From positions 1,957,001-2,021,000 of the forward strand of contig NZ_CP015136.1 in the NCBI RefSeq assembly GCF_001618865.1: DNA of 64,000 bases, written 5' to 3'. Source of the DNA: Luteitalea pratensis (GTDB lineage Bacteria > Acidobacteriota > Vicinamibacteria > Vicinamibacterales > Vicinamibacteraceae). The notes beneath the pieces were generated by a model. That model saw only the letters and a list, made by a program, of their open reading frames with translations, was not told the origin of the DNA and did not search any database. Below, piece by piece: positions 16,906 through 25,570 of this stretch (position 1 is its first letter; each line of letters starts with the position of its first letter). A program made the translations under genes and the position numbers.

Positions 16906-18750
16906 TCAGCGGCCGCTCTTCACTTCGGTCCAGAGCCGATCGTAGAGCACCGTCGTGTCGCCCAGGTCTTCGAGCAGTTCGAGGCGCTGCAGCACTTCCT
17001 TCGGCGGGAACACCGCCGTGTGCTTCCGGACTGCTTCGGGCAGCAGCGGCCACGCGGCCTGGTTCGGGCTCGAGTACTTCATCGTCCGGCAGATCTCCGC
17101 GGCGATCTCGGGTTCCATCGTGAAGTCGATGAAGGCGTGGGCCAGCTCCCGATTGCGCGCATCTGACGGGATGGCGAGGTTGTCGATGAACAACGTCGAG
17201 CCTTCCTTCGGAATCACGTAGACCAGGTTCGGGTTCTCGTCCATCGCCTTGGCGAACTGGCCGTTCCAGCCCTGCGCCAGCCAGACGTCACCCGAGAGCA
17301 GCACGTCCTCGAAATTCGTCGAGTTGTAGGCGCGGACGAGGGCTTTCTGCCGGAGCAGGTCATCGCGCGCGGCCTCGAGCAGGCGCGGGTCAGTGCTGTT
17401 GTGGCTGCGACCTCGCAGCTTGAGTGCGGCCCCGAATGCTTCACGCGCGTCGTCGAGCATCAGCACGCGGCCGGCATACCGCGGGTCCCAGAGCGCGGAC
17501 CATGAGTCCACCGGGGCGGCAACCTTGGTGCGGTCGTACGCGATTCCGGTCGTGCCCCAGAAGTAGGGCACAGAGTACCGGTTGCCGTGATCGTACGAAC
17601 GGTCGAGGAAGCCGGGATCGAGGTTGCGCATGTTCGGCAGCGCAGAGTGGTCAAGAGGTTGCAGGAGGTGCTGCGCGATGAGCACCTGTACCGAATAGTC
17701 CGATGGGACGATGATGTCGTAGCCGGCGTTGCCCGCCTGCAGCTTCGCCAGCAATGCCTCGTTGGAGTCGTAGAGGTCCACCTGCACCTTGACGCCGTGT
17801 CTGGCCTCGAACTTCGCGATCGTTTCAGGAGCGATGTAGTTCGACCAGATGTACAGGTTGAGGACCTTCTGGGACCCAGCCGTGCCCGGACCGGCCAATA
17901 CGAACGGCGAGCCAAGCAACGCGAGGCCGAAGAGGGCGGGGAGTGCGGCTGTTCGCGCCGATCGCCCCTGCTCGAACAGGAACGCGGCAAACAGGAGCAG
18001 CGCCGTCGCGGCCAGCAGCACCGTGGACACGGCATTGATCTCGGGAGAGATGCCGCTCTTCACCATCGAGTAGATCTGCAGTGGCAGCGTCGTCGCGCCC
18101 ACGCCGGCCACGAACGAGGTGACGACGTAATCGTCGATCGACAGCGCGAAGACGAGGAGCGCGGCAGCCATCACCGCCGGCAGGATGGCTGGCAGCGTCA
18201 CCTTGAAGAAGGTGGTCACCGGGCCGGCGCCGAGATCCATGGCCGCCTCTTCGAGGCTGTGGTCGAAGCCCGCGATTCGTGCCTTGACCACGACGAAGGC
18301 ATACGACAGCGTGAAGGCGACGTGCGAGAGAATGATCGTGAGAAACCCGAGGCGCAGGCCAGCCGACGCAAAGAGCAGCAGCATCGAGGTGGCGAGCACG
18401 ATCTCCGGCGCCACCGTCGGGATGGTGATGAGGCCTTCGAGCAGTCCGCGCTGTCGGAACCGGTGGCGATGAAAGGCGAGCGCCCCCGCGGTGGCCGCCA
18501 CAGAGGCGATCACCGTCGTCGCAAACGCCACGATCAGGCTGTTGCGGAGCGACGAGAGAATGGCCGGATTGCTCGCCGCTTTCGCATACCAGTCCAGCGT
18601 GAACCCTCCCCACGACGCCGACAACCGGCTGCGATTGAACGAGAGCGCCACGAGCACGATGATCGGCGCGTAGAGAAACAGATAGGTGACGAGTGACAGC
18701 GCCGTGAGGAGCATGCTCGCCAACAACGAGCGCCGGCCTGCTGCTGTCAT
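16906..18750 (-). CDS. potCD: Polyamine-type ABC permease PotC fused to binding protein PotD
   Basis: 614 residues from ATG 18750; the longer open frame upstream is a shadow of potB. Residues 1-270 are a PotC-like permease with six helices and the coupling loop EEAAMDLGAGPVTTF. A hydrophobic stretch (about 265-292) then leads directly into a PotD-like periplasmic binding protein (LNLYIWSNYIAPETI, NAGYDIIVPSDY, VPYFWGTTGIAYD, NPNLVYVIPKEG). The last helix would anchor the binding domain outside the membrane, tethering it to its own channel. It starts 2 bases after potB ends and completes the potA-potB-potCD operon. Substrate: putrescine or spermidine likely, other amines possible. Confidence 0.92.
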   Translation of the reverse strand: MTAAGRRSLLASMLLTALSLVTYLFLYAPIIVLVALSFNRSRLSASWGGFTLDWYAKAASNPAILSSLRNSLIVAFATTVIASVAATAGALAFHRHRFRQRGLLEGLITIPTVAPEIVLATSMLLLFASAGLRLGFLTIILSHVAFTLSYAFVVVKARIAGFDHSLEEAAMDLGAGPVTTFFKVTLPAILPAVMAAALLVFALSIDDYVVTSFVAGVGATTLPLQIYSMVKSGISPEINAVSTVLLAATALLLFAAFLFEQGRSARTAALPALFGLALLGSPFVLAGPGTAGSQKVLNLYIWSNYIAPETIAKFEARHGVKVQVDLYDSNEALLAKLQAGNAGYDIIVPSDYSVQVLIAQHLLQPLDHSALPNMRNLDPGFLDRSYDHGNRYSVPYFWGTTGIAYDRTKVAAPVDSWSALWDPRYAGRVLMLDDAREAFGAALKLRGRSHNSTDPRLLEAARDDLLRQKALVRAYNSTNFEDVLLSGDVWLAQGWNGQFAKAMDENPNLVYVIPKEGSTLFIDNLAIPSDARNRELAHAFIDFTMEPEIAAEICRTMKYSSPNQAAWPLLPEAVRKHTAVFPPKEVLQRLELLEDLGDTTVLYDRLWTEVKSGR

Positions 18751-18752
18751 CG

Positions 18753-19595
18753 TCACACGCTCTGGGCCGACTGCAGCGATCGGCGCAACAGGAGCAGGAG
18801 GAGTCCAACCACCAGGGACAGCACGAAGGAGAGGGCGGCACCGAAGGGCATATCCCGCGCCACGACGAACTGGCTCTGAATCAGGTTGCCGATGTAGGCC
18901 GTTCGTCCGCCACCCAGCAGGTCGGGCGCGAGGTATGCCCCGAGCGATGGGATGAAGACGAGTACGCACCCGGCGACGATCCCGGGCATGGTCTGTGGCA
19001 CGACGACGCGCCGGAACGATTCCCGGAAACCGGCGCCCAGATCTGCCGCCGCTTCGAGGAGCCCGGGATCGAGCTTCTCCAGCGACAGGTAGAGCGGAAT
19101 CATCATGAACGGGAGTTCGCCGTACACCTGTCCCAGCAGGACCGCGAAGTCGTTGTACAGCAACTCCACTTGTGGCAGGCCGATGGCGACGAGGCCGGCA
19201 TTGACGACGCCATCCGACCGCAGCAGGACGATCCACGCGTACATGCGCACCAGGAAGCTGGTCCAGAACGGGAGGATCACGAGCACGAGCAGCGCATTGC
19301 GCCACTTCGGCGCGACCCGCCGCGCGAGCCACCAGGCCACCGGGTAGCCGATCAGCAGGCAGAGTACGGTGGTGGCCGTGGCCAGCACGAGACTTCGCCC
19401 GAGCACCATCAGATAGAGGGGCTCGAACGCGCGCGCGTAGTTACCAGCCGAGACATCCTGTACGACGGTGCCATACGCGGACCGCCGCCCCAGTGAGACC
19501 ACAAACATCAGGAGCTGAGGCAGGTAGAAGAGCGCGACGAGCATGACGAGCGCCGGCAGCAGAAGCAGCCAGCCCTGACGCGCGCTGGCCTTCAT
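18753..19595 (-). CDS. potB: Polyamine-type ABC transporter permease PotB
   Basis: 280 residues, ATG 19595 overlapping the potA stop by 4 bases. Six helices are visible; the cytoplasmic loop LLEAAADLGAGFRESF matches the EAA coupling motif that docks on PotA, and FWTSFLVRMYAWIVLL is typical of PotB/PotH proteins. Forms the channel with the PotC half of the downstream fusion. Confidence 0.93.
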   Translation of the reverse strand: MKASARQGWLLLLPALVMLVALFYLPQLLMFVVSLGRRSAYGTVVQDVSAGNYARAFEPLYLMVLGRSLVLATATTVLCLLIGYPVAWWLARRVAPKWRNALLVLVILPFWTSFLVRMYAWIVLLRSDGVVNAGLVAIGLPQVELLYNDFAVLLGQVYGELPFMMIPLYLSLEKLDPGLLEAAADLGAGFRESFRRVVVPQTMPGIVAGCVLVFIPSLGAYLAPDLLGGGRTAYIGNLIQSQFVVARDMPFGAALSFVLSLVVGLLLLLLRRSLQSAQSV

Positions 19596-20668
19596 CGCCG
19601 CGCCTCGGTGTCATCCAGACGGAGAACCTCGTCGGGTGAAAACGACACCTGCACCGCGTCGCCACGCCTGCGGCCGCGAGCGAGCACATTGCCTTCGCCG
19701 ACGCTGAGCACCTCGTCGCCCACGCGAACCCGCCAGTCGGTCCAGTCGCCGAGGAAGACCTCGTCGTCGATGATGCCCTTGAACGCGTTGGCCTCGCGGT
19801 CCACCAGGCTGATCTTCTCCGGGCGCAGACCCACCCACACTGCCGTCCCGTCGCGGTAGCCCCCGTCGTCGCGCGCCAGCAGGTCGAGCCCGCCCTTCGT
19901 GCGAAGGACCACGACCCCGTCCTGGCGACCCTGGACCGTCGCCTGCAGGAGATTGGCGACGCCCAGGAACTCCGCCGCAAAACGGGTCCGCGGTTTCTCG
20001 TACAGCTCCTCCGGGCCGTCGACCTGCTCGATGCGGCCTGCGTTCATCACCACGATTCTGTCCGACATCACGAGGGCCTCGTCCTGATCGTGGGTGACGA
20101 AGACGAACGTGATCCTGAGCCGTTCCTGCAGGTTCTTGAGCTCGAGCTGCATCTGCTGGCGCAACTTCAGATCGAGCGCGGCCATCGGCTCGTCCAGCAG
20201 CAGCACGTCGGGCTCGAGCACCAGGGCGCGCGCGAGCGCCACCCTCTGCTTCTGACCGCCCGAGATCTCGTGGACCGATCGGCCGCCGAGGTCCTTCATC
20301 TGCACCAGTTCGAGCGCGCTCGCGACGCGACTCTCGATCTCGTGCTCGTCGCGCTTCTTGATCTCGAGGCCGAACGCGACGTTGCCGAACACAGTCCGAT
20401 GCGGGAACAGCGCGTACTGCTGGAAGACCGTATTGACCGGGCGCTTGTGAGCCGGCAGCCCAGTCGCGTCGTGTCCCGAAATCGTGATCGTGCCAGCGTC
20501 GGGCTGCTCGAAGCCGGCCACCAGACGGAGCAGGGTGGTCTTGCCGCAGCCTGATGGGCCCAGCAGCGTGACGAACTCTCCTGGCCGCACGTCCAGTGAG
20601 ACGTCGAGCACGGCGCGCACCTGGCCGTAACTCTTTGTCACGCCGCGGATCTGAAGTTCGCCCTTCAT
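19592..20668 (-). CDS. potA: Polyamine-type ABC transporter ATPase PotA
   Basis: 358 residues from ATG 20668. Walker A GPSGCGKTT, the Q-loop (VFQQYALFP), signature ISGGQKQR, Walker B LLLDEPMAALD and switch FVTHDQDEA are all canonical. The C-terminal third is an OB-fold TOBE-like domain (WVGLRPEKISLVD), which in PotA-type ATPases senses substrate or regulators. First gene of the operon; all three genes are coupled by overlaps or 2-base gaps. Confidence 0.94.
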   Translation of the reverse strand: MKGELQIRGVTKSYGQVRAVLDVSLDVRPGEFVTLLGPSGCGKTTLLRLVAGFEQPDAGTITISGHDATGLPAHKRPVNTVFQQYALFPHRTVFGNVAFGLEIKKRDEHEIESRVASALELVQMKDLGGRSVHEISGGQKQRVALARALVLEPDVLLLDEPMAALDLKLRQQMQLELKNLQERLRITFVFVTHDQDEALVMSDRIVVMNAGRIEQVDGPEELYEKPRTRFAAEFLGVANLLQATVQGRQDGVVVLRTKGGLDLLARDDGGYRDGTAVWVGLRPEKISLVDREANAFKGIIDDEVFLGDWTDWRVRVGDEVLSVGEGNVLARGRRRGDAVQVSFSPDEVLRLDDTEARR

Positions 20669-20803
20669 CAGATTCGTTCCCTCGAGTGGCCCGCCAGGAA
20701 TGTGGGCACGAATGATACGCCATGAAGGTAAACGCGAGTGACGGCGGGGTGCTCGCCAGGCTGCCCGCTGGAGCAGTGCCGACGCTACCCCGGGATTACG
20801 CGA

Positions 20804-21040
20804 CTACTGACGATGCGCGCGCAGCAAGGCTCGGAGCGACGCCTGAAGGTCGGCCGGCAGCGCGGTCGCGGTTGCCTCGCGCAGGATGCGCGGGGTTTCA
20901 CGGTAGGACGCGATGAAGGCGACGCACCGCGGACAGCCGGCCACGTGTGCGTCGACGGCTGATCGCAGGTCCGCCGACAGCGCGCCCTCCAGATAGTCCA
21001 CCAGCAGCTCGACGCCAGACGCGCAGGCGATCTCTTTCAT
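20804..21040 (-). CDS. Small zinc-finger anti-sigma factor
   Basis: 78 residues. VDAHVAGCPRCVAFIASY carries the HxxxCxxC core of the zinc-binding anti-sigma domain (zf-HC2), and there is no membrane segment, so it would be a soluble anti-sigma. The start ATG at 21040 overlaps the stop of the sigma gene upstream (ATGA), the usual arrangement for an ECF sigma/anti-sigma pair. Confidence 0.8.
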   Translation of the reverse strand: MKEIACASGVELLVDYLEGALSADLRSAVDAHVAGCPRCVAFIASYRETPRILREATATALPADLQASLRALLRAHRQ

Positions 21041-21525
21041 GGCTTCACCCCAACGAGGTCGCTCAAGTACCCACGCAGCATCAAGCGCGCGCGGTGGACC
21101 AACTGCCGGACCGTGGCGGGTTCGACACCCAGCGCGAGCGCTACATCTGCGGTGGACATTTCTTCCAGGTCGCGAAGCACGAACGCGTCCCGATACACGT
21201 CGGGCAACCGCGCGATGACCTCGTGCGCCTTTTCTGCGAGAACTTGCCGGTCCAGGAGTTCGTCGGCGCGGGACGCGACGTGCAGTTCGGCTGGCGTGGC
21301 CAGGTGGACGCCTTGGGCGTCGAAGCGCGGCAGGAACGCCTCGAGGGACTCTGTGGGCCGCCGTGTGCGGGCGCGACGAAGCATCAGCGCCGCGTTGGTC
21401 GCGATGCGGTACAGCCCCTTCTGGACAAGTACTTCCTCGGTCGGTGCACTGGCTGTGAAAGTGCAGCCACGCACGACGTCACCGCAGGCGATGCGTTTCG
21501 GCGTCGGGGTCTCGTGTGCAGGCAT
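21037..21525 (-). CDS. ECF-type sigma factor lacking region 2
   Basis: 162 residues. From residue about 38 it matches ECF sigma factors: GLYRIATNAALMLRRAR, then region 4 with a clear helix-turn-helix (MSTADVALALGVEPATVRQLVHRARLML). The core-binding and -10-recognition region 2, which should precede LYRIATN, is absent; the first 37 residues do not resemble it. Typical members are longer at the N-terminus. Either a truncation has killed it or it works as an unusual DNA-binding partner of the anti-sigma. The upstream 180 bases show no region 2 in the same frame. Confidence 0.7.
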   Translation of the reverse strand: MPAHETPTPKRIACGDVVRGCTFTASAPTEEVLVQKGLYRIATNAALMLRRARTRRPTESLEAFLPRFDAQGVHLATPAELHVASRADELLDRQVLAEKAHEVIARLPDVYRDAFVLRDLEEMSTADVALALGVEPATVRQLVHRARLMLRGYLSDLVGVKP

Positions 21526-21705
21526 CCTACGCTCCTCGCCCCGGAGCCGTCCGGGTCTGGCCTTGGGATGCCTGCGCGTCCGCTTTGTGACAGCGGGCCG
21601 GCCAGCGTGTCCTCGTCACAGCAGCACGGTCCCCGGCATCATATCTACGGGCGTGGCAGCGATTGTGCCGCGATCGCACAACCACGGCTCCGCTGACGAG
21701 CAATC

Positions 21706-21855
21706 ATGCCCCCGATTCGTCTGACACTTGCTTGCGAGCTCGCTCCCGTGCGGGGCTATGCCGGCGAGGGCGCTTGCGATAGTCGAGATCCGCAAGGCCT
21801 GCCGCTGGCGTACGCCCACGACTCCGAGTGGAGAACCGCCGAGGTCTCGTCGTGA
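21706..21855 (+). CDS. Small open frame coupled to the MOSC fragment
   Basis: 49 codons from ATG 21706 to a TGA that overlaps the GTG of the next frame (GTGA). The peptide contains GLPLAYAHDSEWRTAEV. I do not recognise it. The coupling to a truncated gene suggests it may be a fragment as well. Confidence 0.25.
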   Translation: MPPIRLTLACELAPVRGYAGEGACDSRDPQGLPLAYAHDSEWRTAEVSS

Positions 21856-22166
21856 CACTCCATGTCGCGGGCGTGTGGCGCTATCCGGTGAAGACGCTGG
21901 CCGGGGAGCGCGTATCGACCGCAGTGATCGGGCCGGACGGCATTCACGCTGACCGTCTCGTGCAGGTGCGGGGCCCCGAGGGCGTGCGCACGGCGCGGCG
22001 ACACTATCGGCTCCTGGGGTTGCGGGGTACCCTGGGTCCGGATGATCGCCCGCGCATCAGCGGCCATCGGTGGGACAGCCCCGATGCCCTGGCGCTGGTA
22101 AAGGCCGCCGGCGGCGACGATGCGTGGCTCGAGGAAGCTCACCGCACCGAGCGCTTCGGGTATTGA
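21852..22166 (+). pseudogene. MOSC N-terminal (beta-barrel) domain fragment
   Basis: 104 codons from GTG 21852. VAGVWRYPVKTLAGERV and then DGIHADRLVQVRGPEG are the conserved opening of MOSC N-terminal domains (SxKSL-like segment and DR-W/F strand). The cofactor-sulfurase-type MOSC domain that should follow is missing; the frame ends at a TGA (22164-22166). Without it no enzyme is expected. The same frame continues beyond the stop into an ArsR-like fragment. Confidence 0.55.
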
Positions 22167-22181
22167 GTCATCGATACTTTG

Positions 22182-22355
22182 GTGGCAGACCAAGCATGGC
22201 CGCGATCCGTGCACGCGCTCGGGGCGGCGCTGCTACACCTGGCGCTCGAACGCGCGTGGGTCAGCCGCGATCTCGACAGCCGGACGCTGACGCTGACGAG
22301 CCGTGGTCGCCGCGACCTCCGCGTGCGAGTCGGTCTGGATCTGCCTCCGTCGTAA
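22182..22355 (+). pseudogene. C-terminal fragment of an ArsR-type winged-helix regulator
   Basis: 57 codons in the frame of the MOSC fragment, after its TGA. The segment HALGAALLHLALERAWVS followed by SRTLTLTSRGRRDLRVRVG is the recognisable tail of ArsR-like regulators (LGAALLxxxLxxGWV ... LTxxGRRxLRxxxGLDL). The DNA-binding half is missing. A GTG at 22182 could start it, but no ribosome site is visible. Confidence 0.6.
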
Positions 22356-22395
22356 GAGCGTCGTGGTGCACCCGGTGGGCAGTGCTCGTCGCGCG

Positions 22396-22806
22396 TCACC
22401 CGGGCCCGGGCATGGCGCCGAGCTGGACGAGCAGGCCAAGGATGTCGGCGCTCGACCAGCGCTCGATCACCGTGTCGCTCTCGAAGCGGAGGATGGTGAT
22501 GCCTGGCAGCGCGATCGTGCGCCTGGTCGGCGGCACGCCCATGAAGTCGCCCACGTGCGTCCCGGTCATCGTGAACCTGACCGTGATCGACTGGCCCGAT
22601 TCCAGTACTTCGTCGAAGACGAGTTGCGGCGAGCCGAAGGCGGCGAAGGTGCTCCGGTAGAAGGCCTCGACTTCGGCCTTGCCCATCGGCTCGGGCGTGT
22701 ACCCGTGCAGGCGTATGCCTTCCCCGTACAGCGCGAGGTAGCCCGGCAGGTCACCGGCGTTCCATCGCTCGCGGGCGCGCTCGATTGCGTCTGTCCGCTT
22801 ACTCAT
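22396..22806 (-). CDS. SnoaL-like ester cyclase family protein
   Basis: 136 residues from ATG 22806. It has the cone-shaped SnoaL/NTF2 fold pattern: an N-terminal helix with ARERWNAGDLPGYLALY, a GTHVGDFMGVPPTRRTI core and ILRFESDTVIERWSSADI near the end. Members include polyketide cyclases and many uncharacterised small enzymes, so the substrate cannot be told. It sits alone among gene fragments. Confidence 0.75.
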   Translation of the reverse strand: MSKRTDAIERARERWNAGDLPGYLALYGEGIRLHGYTPEPMGKAEVEAFYRSTFAAFGSPQLVFDEVLESGQSITVRFTMTGTHVGDFMGVPPTRRTIALPGITILRFESDTVIERWSSADILGLLVQLGAMPGPG

Positions 22807-23065
22807 GTGCGATCTCCTGTCGAGGGTACGCTCGCCCCGGGACGGTCATGCCGACGCCATTGCCGAGAAGGCTGTCCGGAATGTGGCAACAAACGTCGGA
22901 CAGCCTCGCGGGCACCCTACGCAGCAGGCTGCGATAATCCAAGCTCTTGGACTCGCTTTGTCAAATCCTGATGATCCAGCTGGAACACGATCCGTCCAAG
23001 CCTCGGGGAGTGTGTCGGTCAATGAGCGCTCGGGAACAAGTGCTGGCAGTCAGACGTGCAATCAA

Positions 23066-23269
23066 GGCCGGAGACCGCTCTTCTCGGCCGCAACCGCGGG
23101 CTGGGCGCCCGAACAGTCTGTCAAGATCCTTCTCGAACACGGGGCCGACCCGCACATCAGGAACGACGACGGGCGGACCGCTTTCGAAGAAGTCCTGATG
23201 CATCCGACGGCCCGCTGCGAGCGCGTTGCGAAATTGCTCCAGGGCAATCCGGCCAGGGCGTCACGGTGA
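23066..23269 (+). pseudogene. C-terminal fragment of an ankyrin-repeat protein
   Basis: About 67 codons: RRPLFSAATAGW, then VKILLEHGADPHIRNDDGR and TAFEEVL form one ankyrin repeat and the start of another. No plausible start or upstream repeats are in frame. It would match the missing rear part of a protein such as the stub at 16227-16457, but the two are almost 7 kb apart. Confidence 0.5.
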
Positions 23270-23294
23270 CGCCGGCGGGCACCGCAACGCGGCA

Positions 23295-24275
23295 TCATCG
23301 GGTATCTGCGACCTGCCGGGCGGCGCCGGGCGAGATGCCGACGACGCGCTTGAACGCGCGGCTGAACGCGGCCTCGGACTGATAGCCCATTCTTCCCGCA
23401 AGATCCGCAAGCGGCGCGTCATCCTCCTTGAGGCGCTCGAGCGCGACGTGCATGCGCCAGCGGGTGACGTACTGCATCGCGGGCTCACCCACGAGCTCCG
23501 TGAAGCGCGCCGCAAACGCTGACCGCGACATCGCCGCTTCGCTGGCCAGTGCCGCCACTGTCCACGCGCGCACCGGATCGCGGTGAACCAACGCGAGCGC
23601 GCGGCCGATCTGACGGTCGCGCAGCGCCCCCAGCCAGCCCGTCTGCGCTGCCGGATCCTTCTCGATCCACGCGCGGATCGTCTGGATGACGAGGATGTCG
23701 GCAAGCCGCGTCACGACCGTCTCGCCGCCTGGCCGCAGTTCCCTGGCTTCAGCAGCCATCAACCGCAGCGTGCTCTGGATCCACTCGAACTGCGGCGATC
23801 GCCACTCCTCGACACGGATGACCGGGGGCAGGAGCGGAAGAAGCTGGCGCGCGGCCGGGTGGTCGAAGCGCACGACCGCGCAGATCAGGTTCGTGGCGGC
23901 ACCGCCTCCACCATGACGCAGCAGCTCGTATCGGTCGCTGACCTCCACGCGCGGCAGCGCGAAGAGGTCCGTGACCGGCGCGCCAGGGTCACTGACCAGC
24001 CGATGTCCTTGACCATGTGGCACGAGCGCAAGGTCACCCGACTGGAGCAGGTGAGCGCCGGTACCCGGCAGCTCGATCCAGCATCGGCCCGTGGTCACGA
24101 CGTGGAACATCATGCTGTCGCGCAACGCCGGGATCGCCAGGCCCCATGGCGCCGTGAGATCTGAGCGGGCATAGAAGGTGCCGCTCATCCGGAGGAAATG
24201 CAGCGCTTCACCCAGAGGGTCGGTGGTCAACCACGGGTGCGTCATCGCGCGTTCCGCAAGATCCAGCGCGGGCAT
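23295..24275 (-). CDS. AraC-family transcriptional regulator
   Basis: 326 residues from ATG 24275 (ATG 24245 is an alternative). An N-terminal cupin-like sensing domain (about 20-200; LLQSGDLALVPHGQGHRL) precedes two helix-turn-helix units at 225-320 (WTVAALASEAAMSRSAFAARF and LADLAGRMGYQSEAAFSRAF). The family with this cupin_6-type domain usually controls a neighbouring gene, and here it is divergent from the NmrA-like reductase 135 bases away, its likely target. Confidence 0.9.
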   Translation of the reverse strand: MPALDLAERAMTHPWLTTDPLGEALHFLRMSGTFYARSDLTAPWGLAIPALRDSMMFHVVTTGRCWIELPGTGAHLLQSGDLALVPHGQGHRLVSDPGAPVTDLFALPRVEVSDRYELLRHGGGGAATNLICAVVRFDHPAARQLLPLLPPVIRVEEWRSPQFEWIQSTLRLMAAEARELRPGGETVVTRLADILVIQTIRAWIEKDPAAQTGWLGALRDRQIGRALALVHRDPVRAWTVAALASEAAMSRSAFAARFTELVGEPAMQYVTRWRMHVALERLKEDDAPLADLAGRMGYQSEAAFSRAFKRVVGISPGAARQVADTR

Positions 24276-24410
24276 GTTCAAAAGCTCCCCGCCGATACTC
24301 CGGCGCCAGGGCGTGGACGATCGAGCATGAAATGGCGACTCGAAGGCATTGTAGCGCCTGGAACAAGGGTGCACAGTGGACCTCGAGGCAACGCGAAAGA
24401 GGAGGCACAC

Positions 24411-25298
24411 ATGATTACCGTGATGGGCGCCACCGGGCATACCGGCAGGAAAGTGACCGAGATTCTGCTCCACGCTGGCGAGCGCGTGCGCGCGCTCGGA
24501 CGATCGGAGGCCAGGCTTGCCGAGCTCGAGCGTGCGGGCGCGGAAGTGTTGGCGGGCGATGCCCTGGACGCCGCGTATCTGACCAGGGCGTTTCGCGGCG
24601 CTGACGCAGTGTTCACGCTGCTGCCCCCCGATCTCCAGGCAGCCGACTACCGCGCGGCGCAGGATCGCGTCAGCACCGCGATCACGACGGCAATTCGCGA
24701 CAGCGGGGTCCGTTGGGTCGTGGTCCTCAGCAGTCTCGGCGCCGAACTCGCCGACGGCACCGGGCCCATCGTCACACTGCACGACTACGAGCAGCGCCTG
24801 AAGCAGCTCGAGAACGTCAACGTGCTCGTGCTCAGGCCGGGATATTTCTTCGAGAACTTCGAAGAGTCACTGGACCTCATCAGGCAGCACGGGATCAACG
24901 CCAACGCGGTGGATGCGGACGTGACGATGCCGATGATCGCGACGCGTGACATCGCGAACGTGGCGGCCGCCGCGTTGCGCACCCGCGACTGGCAGGGCAT
25001 CGTCGTGCGGGAGCTGCTTGGCCAGCGCGATCTCACGTTCGCCGAGGTGACGCGCATCCTCGGCACGCGGCTGGGCAAGCCGGACTTGCCGTATGTCCGG
25101 ATGACGTACGAAGACCTGACAGCCACCCTGGTACAGACGGGTCTCTCGGCCGATGTCGCGCATACGTATGCGCAACTGCTCCGTGCGCTCAACGAAGGCC
25201 TCGTGAAATCGCTCGACGGACGAACGGCGGCCAACACGACGCCGACGCGTTTCGAGGAGTTCGCCGAGGAATTGGCCGAGGAGTTCGCGAGGGCATAG
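24411..25298 (+). CDS. NmrA-like NAD(P)-binding protein
   Basis: 295 residues from ATG 24411 with GAGGAGG about 6 bases upstream. The Rossmann motif VMGATGHTGRKV opens the protein, followed by GDALDAAYLTRAFRGADAV and VLRPGYFFENFEE, as in the NmrA/QOR2-type atypical SDRs, which bind NAD(P) and act as redox sensors or quinone reductases. The C-terminal tail EEFAEELAEEFARA is acidic. Probably controlled by the divergent AraC regulator. Confidence 0.88.
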   Translation: MITVMGATGHTGRKVTEILLHAGERVRALGRSEARLAELERAGAEVLAGDALDAAYLTRAFRGADAVFTLLPPDLQAADYRAAQDRVSTAITTAIRDSGVRWVVVLSSLGAELADGTGPIVTLHDYEQRLKQLENVNVLVLRPGYFFENFEESLDLIRQHGINANAVDADVTMPMIATRDIANVAAAALRTRDWQGIVVRELLGQRDLTFAEVTRILGTRLGKPDLPYVRMTYEDLTATLVQTGLSADVAHTYAQLLRALNEGLVKSLDGRTAANTTPTRFEEFAEELAEEFARA

Positions 25299-25306
25299 GC
25301 TCGTCG

Positions 25307-25570
25307 GTGCCGCACTATCATCTGGATGTGCCGCGAGGATATGTCACCGCGTTCTACCTCTTCGACGTCAGCGATGCGATCGACCTGCAGGGAGTGGGCG
25401 CCGCCGTGGCCCGACCGCCGCGACGCGGCTGGTGACGAGGCCCGCGACGCCGTCCTACCTGCAATCTCAGCAGCCGCCGCTTGCGCTCGATGGGAGTGTC
25501 ATCGGCAGGCGTCGTGGACGGGTGCCACGTCCGCTTCAAGGCGTTCGACTATCTGGAATTCGTGACCTAG
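25307..25570 (+). pseudogene. Frameshifted remnant of a small conserved protein
   Basis: Pieces in different frames run in order: from GTG 25307, YVTAFYLFDVSDAIDLQ; then SYLQSQQPPLALDG; then GCHVRFKAFDYLEFV to the stop at 25568-25570. Together they resemble the N-terminal part of a small family with an xxFDYGVVS-type motif that I cannot name with certainty. It ends at the tail of the slipin gene. Non-functional as it stands. Confidence 0.45.

Noticed and set aside
21566-21592. TGTCACA on the minus strand before the truncated sigma gene, as in ECF41 promoters
   Set aside because: Sixteen bases later there is ATCC instead of CGTC, and the neighbouring sigma factor is not of the ECF41 type.
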